64,000 bases of DNA, taken from Ruminococcus flavefaciens. Lineage in GTDB: Bacteria; Bacillota; Clostridia; Oscillospirales; Ruminococcaceae. Location: the NCBI GenBank assembly GCA_002373775.1, contig DFJW01000114.1:13647-77646 (forward strand), given 5' to 3'. The notes beneath the pieces were generated by a model. That model made no database searches and had not been told where the DNA came from. It saw only the letters and a list, made by a program, of their open reading frames with translations. Below, in pieces: positions 36,281 through 43,626 of this stretch; the stretch's first letter is position 1; every line of letters begins with the position of its first letter. The position numbers and the translations under genes are program-made.

Positions 36281-36853
36281 ATGCTCATCGAAAACTTTTT
36301 CGGACATCTTTCCACTGTTGTGAGACATCGTCATAAAGTGATGCTGCACTGTTTCCGTGCCGGCATAATCCGACGCGGTCTGCTGCACGATCTTTCCAAG
36401 TTCTCACCCACTGAATTCATCCCGGGTGTGCTTTACTATCAGGGCAGCCGCAGTCCGAACGAAAAAGAGCGTGAGGAGACCGGCAGTTCAAAGGCGTGGA
36501 TGCACCATAAGGGACGCAACAGGCATCATTTCGAATACTGGACTGATTACAGCCCCGAGACAAAAAGGCTGGAACCGGTCCGCATGCCGGATGTGTTCAT
36601 CGCAGAGATGTTCTGCGACCGTGTTGCAGCGTCCAAAATATACAATAAAGAAAGCTATACCGACGGAATGCCGCTGGATTACTATATGCGCGGAAAACAC
36701 AGACGCCTCATTGAGAAGGAAACGGCTGCCAAGCTGGAATTCCTTCTGCGCATGCTCAAAGTGAGAGGCGAGGACGAGACATTCCGGTATATACGCCGTC
36801 AGCTAAGACGCGGCAGACGCAGCTGGGAAGGGCTTGACATAAACAGTTTCTGA
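36281..36853 (+). CDS. DUF5662 family protein
   Basis: 190 residues, 12 bases after the LacI gene with GAGGAGGT. It begins HLSTVVRHRHKVMLHCFRAG, then RRGLLHDLSKFSPTEF, the hallmark of the DUF5662 group. The His-rich pattern (HRHKVMLH, HD, MHHKGRNRHHFEYW) suggests metal binding, possibly an HD-like hydrolase. Cytoplasmic, basic C-terminus. Function unknown; co-transcription with the regulator is likely. Confidence 0.75.
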   Translation: MLIENFFGHLSTVVRHRHKVMLHCFRAGIIRRGLLHDLSKFSPTEFIPGVLYYQGSRSPNEKEREETGSSKAWMHHKGRNRHHFEYWTDYSPETKRLEPVRMPDVFIAEMFCDRVAASKIYNKESYTDGMPLDYYMRGKHRRLIEKETAAKLEFLLRMLKVRGEDETFRYIRRQLRRGRRSWEGLDINSF

Positions 36854-36885
36854 GCCGGAAAACGTACATCACAGCAAGAATTAAC

Positions 36886-36914
36886 TTGACATAGCTGCTT
36901 ATTTGTGGCATAAT
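36886..36914 (+). promoter_or_regulatory. Sigma-A promoter of the GH9 gene
   Basis: TTGACA, 17-base spacer, CATAAT, followed by a leader of about 100 bases with a CGGAG / CTCCG hairpin near 36933-36948. Confidence 0.75.
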
Positions 36915-37022
36915 CTAAGTAGAATGGAAAACGCCGGAGTTTTTTCTCCGGGACGGCATCGTATACTCGTGAGAGGGACTGCTGAAACATGCAGCCAAAT
37001 AAAATGAGAGGAGAGTTTTACT

Positions 37023-39377
37023 ATGCTAAAAAGGATCACAAGCGGTATCGTATCCGCAGCCATGCTTGCAGCATCTGTAGCAGGAACAGGCATGAGCAGC
37101 GTTATGACCGCGACTGCTGCTGAAAGCACGCAGAACTATGCAGACGCTCTTGACAAATCGCTGTTTTTCTATGAGTGTCAGCAGGCAGGACCTCTGCCGG
37201 ACTGGAACAGAGTCGAGTGGAAGACGGATTCCACAATGACCGATGAAGTCCTCGGCGGATGGTACGACGCAGGAGACCATGTAAAGTTCAATCTTCCCAT
37301 GTCATATTCAGCATCAATGCTGGCGTGGGGACTTTATCAGTATCCTGACGGACTTGAAAAGACAGGTCTTATGCAGACATATGTAAACAATCTTGAATTC
37401 GTTCTTGATTACATTGCGGACTGCGATAAGGGCACGGAGATAGTTTATCAGGTCGGAAACGGAACCACAGATCATACATGGTGGGGACCTGTAAGTCTTA
37501 TAAAGAACGGCATCGAGGACAGCGGAGCATCCTATGATGCTGCCCGTGCAACTCTTAAATCTTCCACAGGCTGTACAGCCGTATTCGGAGAGATGTCAGC
37601 AGCACTTGCGGCAGGATATGTTGCACTTGAAGGCAGGATAGATGAGACGAAGAGACAGTCATATCTCAAGCATGCCGAGAATATCTACAAGATAGCTGCA
37701 ACAAAGCCCAGCGACGACGTTTACAATGACAGCAACGCATCTAATTTCTATCGTTCGAATCATTTCTATGACGAACTTTTCTACTCATCGAACTGGCTGT
37801 ATATCGCTACCGGTGACAGTTCCTATATTGATGATGCAAAGAGCTATATACCTAACCTCAGCAAGATGCGCGGTGAAGGCGATACACTTGCTTACGGCTG
37901 GTCACACTGCTGGGACGACAATATGCAGGGCGCTATGCTGCTCTATGCGATCAACACAAACGATTCATCAGCCATCGCCCATGTAAAGAAGCATCTTGAC
38001 CGCTGGCTTTACGGTAACGAGGCAAAGACACTTCCCGGCGGATTCCGCTGGCTGACTGACTGGGGCTGCCTGAGATATCCTACTACAACAGGATTCCTTG
38101 CAGAAGTTGCAAGCGATACCATATTCAAAGGCAATGACAACACCGAGTACAAGAAGTTTGCCGAGACACAGATCAACTATGCCCTCGGTGATAACCCCGA
38201 CAACAGAAGCTACCTCGTAGGCTACGGCGAGAATTATCCTAAGAATCCTCACCACAGAACTGCTCATGGTTCATGGAAAAATGACCTTGCTATCCCTGCG
38301 ACCAACCGCCACATCCTTTACGGAGCTCTCGTAGGCGGACCTACATCCACAGGCGATTATAAGGACGACCGCGGCAACTACATCAACAACGAAGTTGCAA
38401 CAGACTATAACGCAGGATTTACCGCACTTCTCTGCAAAATGGTAGATGAGTACGGCGGAAAAGTTGATCCGTCATTCCCGCCTAAGGAGGCACACGACGG
38501 TCCTGAATTCTATGTTGAAGTAATGAACAAGGGCGGCTCGGGAAGCAGCCAGACAGTAAGCTTCAAGGTGACCAACCACTCAGCATGGCCGGCAAGAGTA
38601 CAGGACAATATCTCCTTCCGTTACTACATGGATCTCAGCGAGGTCAAGCAGCAGGGCAAGGATCCGACGAGTATAATAGTCCGCTGTGACCGTGACCAGT
38701 CAAAGATGTATTCCGGAGTAACACCTGCTCAGATATCAGAAGTAAAGCATTATTCCGGTGACATATACTATATCGACGTAAACCTGCCGGACGGACGCGC
38801 AGTCGTTCCTGTATCCGAAGGAATGCAGCAGTGCGAGATACTTCTTGCATTTGTAATGCCGGAATATAACGGCGAGTGGGATGCGACCAACGACTTCTCC
38901 AATAAGGACATCCTTTCCGGTGAGACCGTTACCGGTCCTGACGGTTCGGCAAAGGGCGTGATCTCGCCCTATGTGCCAGTATATGTAAACGGCGAGCTGT
39001 ATTACGGCTATGAGCCGGACGGCACTTATGCTGACGGACTCGGCGGTACAGGCGGAGAGACCACCAAGACTGCAACTACCACCACATCAACTACAACGAC
39101 CACGACCACAACTACTACCGGAATTGTAGACAACAAGGATCTCGGAAATGCAAACTGTGATAAGGAAGTCAATATGGCTGACGCAGTACTCATAATGCAG
39201 TATCTTGCAAATCCCGATGTTTACGGAGTAGGAAAGCCTGACGGCATAACCAAGAAGGGACTCGAAAACGGCGACTGCTGCGATCCCGGTTCAGGCGTGA
39301 CCAATGCCGATGCACTTTCTATCCAGAAGTTCAAACTGGGTATCATCCCGTCACTTCCGGAGTACGATGCACAATAA
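37023..39377 (+). CDS. GH9 endoglucanase with CBM3-like module and dockerin
   Basis: 784 residues; GAGAGGAGAG site and signal peptide (cleavage near residue 36). GH9 domain about 37-480 with the nucleophile-water Asp region GGWYDAGDHVKFNLPM, the His motif NPHHRTAHGS and the acid Glu in NYINNEVATDYNAGF. A CBM3c-like module (about 490-660, starting EFYVEVMNKGGSGSSQTVSFKV) makes this a GH9-CBM3c 'theme B' enzyme, typical of processive endoglucanases. Then a Thr linker and dockerin (ANCDKEVNMADAVLIM). Degrades cellulose on the cell surface or scaffoldin. Confidence 0.95.
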   Translation: MLKRITSGIVSAAMLAASVAGTGMSSVMTATAAESTQNYADALDKSLFFYECQQAGPLPDWNRVEWKTDSTMTDEVLGGWYDAGDHVKFNLPMSYSASMLAWGLYQYPDGLEKTGLMQTYVNNLEFVLDYIADCDKGTEIVYQVGNGTTDHTWWGPVSLIKNGIEDSGASYDAARATLKSSTGCTAVFGEMSAALAAGYVALEGRIDETKRQSYLKHAENIYKIAATKPSDDVYNDSNASNFYRSNHFYDELFYSSNWLYIATGDSSYIDDAKSYIPNLSKMRGEGDTLAYGWSHCWDDNMQGAMLLYAINTNDSSAIAHVKKHLDRWLYGNEAKTLPGGFRWLTDWGCLRYPTTTGFLAEVASDTIFKGNDNTEYKKFAETQINYALGDNPDNRSYLVGYGENYPKNPHHRTAHGSWKNDLAIPATNRHILYGALVGGPTSTGDYKDDRGNYINNEVATDYNAGFTALLCKMVDEYGGKVDPSFPPKEAHDGPEFYVEVMNKGGSGSSQTVSFKVTNHSAWPARVQDNISFRYYMDLSEVKQQGKDPTSIIVRCDRDQSKMYSGVTPAQISEVKHYSGDIYYIDVNLPDGRAVVPVSEGMQQCEILLAFVMPEYNGEWDATNDFSNKDILSGETVTGPDGSAKGVISPYVPVYVNGELYYGYEPDGTYADGLGGTGGETTKTATTTTSTTTTTTTTTTGIVDNKDLGNANCDKEVNMADAVLIMQYLANPDVYGVGKPDGITKKGLENGDCCDPGSGVTNADALSIQKFKLGIIPSLPEYDAQ

Positions 39378-39389
39378 GCGATAACACAC

Positions 39390-39424
39390 AAGGGCTGCCG
39401 CATAGCACATGCGGCAGCCCTTTT
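39390..39424. terminator. Terminator between GH9 and the convergent anti-sigma gene
   Basis: AAGGGCTGCCGCAT pairs with ATGCGGCAGCCCTT, then TT. Confidence 0.85.
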
Positions 39425-39460
39425 AACTTTCCTTTGATTTATGTATTCTATTTAAGCGAG

Positions 39461-41083
39461 TCACCGTTCATCGGCGGAGTCATCATTTTGTGATGCTTCA
39501 ATGCTGCGCTCATACTCATAGCAGTATTCATTGATGCTGCTGAGCATGTTGTCGATTTCATTGACAGAGTCTGAATAGTCGAAATCTATCTGAGCCATGA
39601 AGAAGATAGCGTCCCTTACTGCTGAGAGATCACTGCTTATTGCCAGTATCTGATCGTAATCTTTGCCGCTGTTCATGGTACACTTTGAGAAAGAATCATA
39701 AAGAATTGTTATTAGCTCATGTATCTCATCGTAATCGTAGTAATAATGAGTGCGGCGGGTGTTGATAACGTCGTTCTTATTCAGGAAACTGCATATTTCG
39801 TTTTCGTTTCCTTTGGTGTCTGTGAGTGAAAGAATATGATTTCCGTCTATAGTGGTGAGAGAATAGGCGTTATCGGGGAAGTAGAAAAGAGTCCTCATCA
39901 GGATCGTATTGTCTGATGATACATTTATCCTGCTGAGTTCATTTTCAGTATTTTTGACGCTGTCGGTATATAAAGCGTATTCTCTGCCGTAATCTTTGTC
40001 CTTAGGGATAACATTGGCAGCCTGAGTCAGTTTTCCGAAAGTAACGAAACTTACATGCGGATCGTATGTCTCATGGGGTGAATAGTCCGTAATATCTCCG
40101 AGGAAGATCTCTTTGCGTTTGAACATTGAATCCTCCTCGCTGGGAACTATTTTTTTGCCGCTGTATTGCACGACGTTTTTCCACATAGCGGTGCGCTTTG
40201 GCATTATCGTTACATCATCATCCGAACTGCTGAGTATATCGTAGCTGTAAGAGCCGTCCCAATCGGGATCGAGGGAACGATAGTAGATAACGCTCGTAGT
40301 TACAGCGGAGATATCGCTGCCGTGCTTGTAGAACGAATCATATCTGAAACTTGCAGCAGATACTGCACCTGTACCGTCATTGAGCTGACCGTGATCGTCA
40401 GCCGGGAAGGCGGCATTGACAGAAGCCGCAGTTATACCGGAAATGTCATCGAGATCCTGCTCGCTGTTCATGAGTTCATCAAGCTCCTCATCCGAGAATT
40501 CAGCGCCTGATTCGGCAACAGCGATAAAATTAGCATCAGCGTAGTCTCCGCAGTATTCCACAGCATAGACCTGATTTGTCGGTAAAGTGCCGCAGTACTT
40601 GATGTAGAGCCTTACCATTATCCCTTCTTTGTTTCCGGATTCGAAAGGACAAGCAAACGTCGGAGTTACGAGTACGTCGTTTTTGACATAGTAATCCAGC
40701 GGGACGTCGATAGTCCGGTAGTTGTATTCAGTTATCTCTTTTTCCATTTCTGAAATGATGCTGCGGTAGGTCTTTTTCTCGCTGTCCTTGCCGATATTGG
40801 CTTTAAGGCTGTTCATAAGAGCAGTCTGGGGGAGAAGTCCTGCGCACAGCACAAGTGCAGCAGCAGCGGCAGTCCATTTCAGAACAGGATGCCTTTTGTG
40901 TCTGCCCGATATTTTTTCAAGGTCACTGACGGTGGACTCGCCTTCGTAAAAATCCGGCTCTTTTTCAGGAAAAGCTCTTGAAGATATCTTATCGAAAACG
41001 TCGACAGATTCAGAAAGCTCATTCATTTTGTTTTTAAGTAATGCTTCGAATTCCTTATCTTCATTTATCTCATGCTTCTTCAC
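39461..41083 (-). CDS. Membrane protein paired with sigma factor, probable anti-sigma
   Basis: 540 residues, starting at GTG 41083 inside the end of the sigma gene (14-base overlap). A cytoplasmic N-terminus of about 70 residues, one helix (about 69-86, KWTAAAAALVLCAGLLPQ), and a large extracytoplasmic part without recognised domains; a DUF4179-like layout is possible. The overlap with the sigma gene means coupled translation at a fixed ratio, as for sigma/anti-sigma pairs. It is larger than usual anti-sigma factors. Confidence 0.65.
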   Translation of the reverse strand: MKKHEINEDKEFEALLKNKMNELSESVDVFDKISSRAFPEKEPDFYEGESTVSDLEKISGRHKRHPVLKWTAAAAALVLCAGLLPQTALMNSLKANIGKDSEKKTYRSIISEMEKEITEYNYRTIDVPLDYYVKNDVLVTPTFACPFESGNKEGIMVRLYIKYCGTLPTNQVYAVEYCGDYADANFIAVAESGAEFSDEELDELMNSEQDLDDISGITAASVNAAFPADDHGQLNDGTGAVSAASFRYDSFYKHGSDISAVTTSVIYYRSLDPDWDGSYSYDILSSSDDDVTIMPKRTAMWKNVVQYSGKKIVPSEEDSMFKRKEIFLGDITDYSPHETYDPHVSFVTFGKLTQAANVIPKDKDYGREYALYTDSVKNTENELSRINVSSDNTILMRTLFYFPDNAYSLTTIDGNHILSLTDTKGNENEICSFLNKNDVINTRRTHYYYDYDEIHELITILYDSFSKCTMNSGKDYDQILAISSDLSAVRDAIFFMAQIDFDYSDSVNEIDNMLSSINEYCYEYERSIEASQNDDSADER

Positions 41084-41678
41084 CGTTTACACCTGCCTTT
41101 TCCTGTAAGATAGAGATCGCTTTTTTGTACCTTGATTTGATAGTGCTTTCCGGGCATTTCATGACCTTAGCGATTTCCTTGAACGTCATTTCAGCGCAGA
41201 CCTTCAGTACCACGACCTGCCGCTGTTTGTCATTAAGGTGTTTTAGCAATTGATTTATGTATATACTGTTCTCCACAGTTTGTTCAGCGTCGCCATAGCT
41301 TTGCAGGATGATATCAGAGACATCTCTTCTGTAGCGGCGGCGAAGCTCTAAAGCAACGTTGCGTGCGATAGTGAGGATGAAACCTTTTCCGTTGCCTTTT
41401 GAAGCGCTGAAGCGTTTGACATTTGTGAGCCGGACGAAAGTTTCTTCAACGCAGTCTTCGGCAAGGTGATAGTCGGCAGTTATGCTGTAAGCGACGGCGA
41501 AAACGCTGTTTTTGAACATATTGTATAGAGTGCAGAGGCTTTGTCTGGATGTGGCGCAGTCGATGATGAGCTGATTGACATTTATCTCGTGTTCAGTCTC
41601 ATCTGGTACATAGTTATGAGAAAATGCTGCTAAAATAACACCGTCACCTCCGGTAAACATATTCTGATCGGCTATCAT
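41070..41678 (-). CDS. ECF-type RNA polymerase sigma factor
   Basis: 202 residues from ATG 41678 (AAAGGAG site). Region 2 around AYSITADYHLAEDCVEETFVRL and FILTIARNVALELRRRYRR. Region 4 EMTFKEIAKVMKCPESTIKSRYKKAISIL. An N-terminal extension of about 45 residues precedes region 2. Third sigma/anti-sigma unit in this window. A GTTAG-N6-CTAAT element lies in its leader, reminiscent of the feo operators. Confidence 0.9.
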   Translation of the reverse strand: MIADQNMFTGGDGVILAAFSHNYVPDETEHEINVNQLIIDCATSRQSLCTLYNMFKNSVFAVAYSITADYHLAEDCVEETFVRLTNVKRFSASKGNGKGFILTIARNVALELRRRYRRDVSDIILQSYGDAEQTVENSIYINQLLKHLNDKQRQVVVLKVCAEMTFKEIAKVMKCPESTIKSRYKKAISILQEKAGVNGEEA

Positions 41679-41791
41679 AGTCTCACTCCTTTCATTGCCG
41701 TGAATGATATCGGCAAATATGAAAGCTTTCATAAGTAAGTGATTTTAGAAGCCGGAAAAGACGAAAAAACTGAAAAAATTTTTTTGCTTTT

Positions 41792-41807
41792 GTTAGCATG
41801 CACTAAT
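41792..41807. promoter_or_regulatory. Degenerate copy of the GTTAG-N6-CTAAC element
   Basis: GTTAG CATGCA CTAAT, one mismatch from the exact palindrome at the feo and KS loci. About 20 bases downstream of the likely start of the sigma operon transcript. Confidence 0.4.
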
Positions 41808-41836
41808 AAATAGTATTCTGCCGGTCTGACAATAGT

Positions 41837-41865
41837 ATTATAACATAAAAATCTGAAAAGAGCAA
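41837..41865 (-). promoter_or_regulatory. Possible promoter of the sigma/anti-sigma operon
   Basis: Minus strand: TTGCTC, 17-base spacer, TATAAT. Confidence 0.55.
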
Positions 41866-41953
41866 CAGACGCGGTTAAGGGTGCAGCGTCACGCTGTTTC
41901 AAGGATTGGCACAATGCACAATACTGGCAGTTGAATTTTGTGAATATTATAAT

Positions 41954-41982
41954 TTGACTAATACAGTAATCTCCTGTATAAT
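41954..41982 (+). promoter_or_regulatory. Sigma-A promoter of the LRR-dockerin gene
   Basis: TTGACT, 17-base spacer, TATAAT. Confidence 0.75.
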
Positions 41983-42043
41983 GAGAGCATAGGTACGGTA
42001 AAAAACGTGTTCGAACTTATGAAAGTATTTAGGAGGAATCATT

Positions 42044-43474
42044 ATGAAAACTACGAGAATCATAGCAGCTGTACTTTCAATTTGCATGCTCGGCGGAGCA
42101 GTGGGATATGATGCACCGTTGTTTGAAGGAGCATCTGTAACAGCGAATGCGGCAAAGCAGCAGGACGAAATCATTTCCGGCACTTGCGGGGAGAATGCAA
42201 GTTATACTTTTTCCCCTGCAACCGGCGTTCTTGAAGTTGATGGCACAGGGGACATAACTGATGCTCCTTGGATTCAAAAAAAAGAGTTAGAAGAAGACAT
42301 GGGAATGTGGCATATGGTTTATTTCTATGTAGAGCCTTGGTCAGAGGAATATGTACAGAGTATCAAAACAGTTATTTTGTCAGAAGGTATAACTAATATT
42401 TCTTTTGAATATTGTTCTTCTCTTACAAGTATTAGCATTCCTAAAAGTGTTGAGTCTATTAGATTATATAATTGTCCAAACTTGTCTGACATCAGTATTC
42501 CTGAAGGTGTTACTGGTGTTGATTTATTTAAATGTACAAGTTTGGATGAATTAATCCTTCCAGATAGTGTTAAGTCAGTTTCTATAACCTATTGTTCCAA
42601 TATTACGAGCCTGACAATTCCTGATGGAGTTACTACTATTAATTACTCCGCTTTTAGAGGATGTACAAATCTGAAAGAAATAGTTTTTCCAGCCAGTATT
42701 AAGGAAATACGAGATAATTCATTGATTGACACTCCATGGCTATCTGAAAAAGAAAAAGAAGATCCTTTGGTTATAGTTAATAATATTGTAGTAACAGGAA
42801 GAAAATGCAAAGGAAATGTTGCAATTCCAGAAGGTATAACTTCGATTGTACCTGACTCTTTTTCAAATAATGAAAATATAACGAGTATAACATTTCCTTC
42901 AACTTGCATTGACCTAAGTCACGATGTACTACAGAACTGCAAGAATCTTAAAAAAGTATACTTTCTTAATCCAGAAGTGCTGATTAAATCAGCAACAGAT
43001 GTTAAACTAAATACTGACAATGAGTTGCATATTGATGAGCATTGGTCAATTACAGATATTGAGGCAGAACCTAAAGTTCCTGTGTATTCACCGAGTGGAA
43101 CAATTGGGTATTATTATGTCACAAGCCCAGCTTCGTTTAGTGGCACAATCTACGGCTATTCCGGCTCTACCGCAGAAGCCTTTGCAAAGGATTACTGTAA
43201 ATTTGAAGTCATAGATCAAAAAACGACCAAAGGCGATCTGAACAACGACACCATGATAGACGGCAGAGACGCAACACTTGTACTCGCCATGTACGCTGAC
43301 AGCTCATCCAGCGGCTATGTTCCCACAAATGCAGACCGCGCAGTTGGCGACGTAAACAGCGACACCTTCATCGACGGCAGAGACGCCACCATAATCCTCG
43401 CATACTACGCTGACCTCTCAGCCGGCGCATCCATAAGCTTCGAGAACTATCTGAAAGAAAATAACTATGTCTGA
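42044..43474 (+). CDS. Secreted BspA-type leucine-rich-repeat protein with dockerin
   Basis: 476 residues; TAGGAGGA site; signal peptide cleaved near residue 36. Leucine-rich repeats of the LRR_5/BspA kind span about 105-310, with units of the form LTSISIPKSVxxI and a repeat length of about 20-23. The C-terminus has two dockerin-like segments (GDLNNDTMIDGRDATLVL and GDVNSDTFIDGRDATIIL), close to those in the VanY-type protein. The LRR part is conspicuously AT-rich with different codons (many ATT, TTT, AAT), while the signal peptide and dockerin look native. Probably an adhesion or binding subunit, with the LRR cassette acquired. Confidence 0.85.
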   Translation: MKTTRIIAAVLSICMLGGAVGYDAPLFEGASVTANAAKQQDEIISGTCGENASYTFSPATGVLEVDGTGDITDAPWIQKKELEEDMGMWHMVYFYVEPWSEEYVQSIKTVILSEGITNISFEYCSSLTSISIPKSVESIRLYNCPNLSDISIPEGVTGVDLFKCTSLDELILPDSVKSVSITYCSNITSLTIPDGVTTINYSAFRGCTNLKEIVFPASIKEIRDNSLIDTPWLSEKEKEDPLVIVNNIVVTGRKCKGNVAIPEGITSIVPDSFSNNENITSITFPSTCIDLSHDVLQNCKNLKKVYFLNPEVLIKSATDVKLNTDNELHIDEHWSITDIEAEPKVPVYSPSGTIGYYYVTSPASFSGTIYGYSGSTAEAFAKDYCKFEVIDQKTTKGDLNNDTMIDGRDATLVLAMYADSSSSGYVPTNADRAVGDVNSDTFIDGRDATIILAYYADLSAGASISFENYLKENNYV

Positions 43475-43489
43475 TACCTGAACGAAAAG

Positions 43490-43529
43490 CGGCGGACTGA
43501 GTGGAAATACCCGGTCCGCCGTATTTTTT
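43490..43529 (+). terminator. Terminator after the LRR-dockerin gene
   Basis: CGGCGGAC pairs with GTCCGCCG around a 16-base loop, then TATTTTTT. Confidence 0.8.
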
Positions 43530-43550
43530 ACAGAAATTATCGTGAACCTA

Positions 43551-43579
43551 TTGACAAATCCGCAGAAATATGATATATT
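43551..43579 (+). promoter_or_regulatory. Sigma-A promoter of the metal-ATPase gene
   Basis: TTGACA, 17-base spacer, TATATT, just upstream of the palindromic operator. Confidence 0.8.
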
Positions 43580-43582
43580 AAA

Positions 43583-43604
43583 CATATGAGCAAATGTTCA
43601 TATG
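43583..43604. promoter_or_regulatory. ArsR/SmtB-type metal operator
   Basis: 22-base imperfect palindrome with arms CATATGAGCA and TGTTCATATG around AA. This matches the imperfect ATATGAACA-type inverted repeats bound by CadC/CzrA/SmtB repressors. It overlaps the expected transcription start. No arsR-like gene lies in the window. Confidence 0.75.
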
Positions 43605-43626
43605 TTTTTTGAAAGGACAGTGACCT

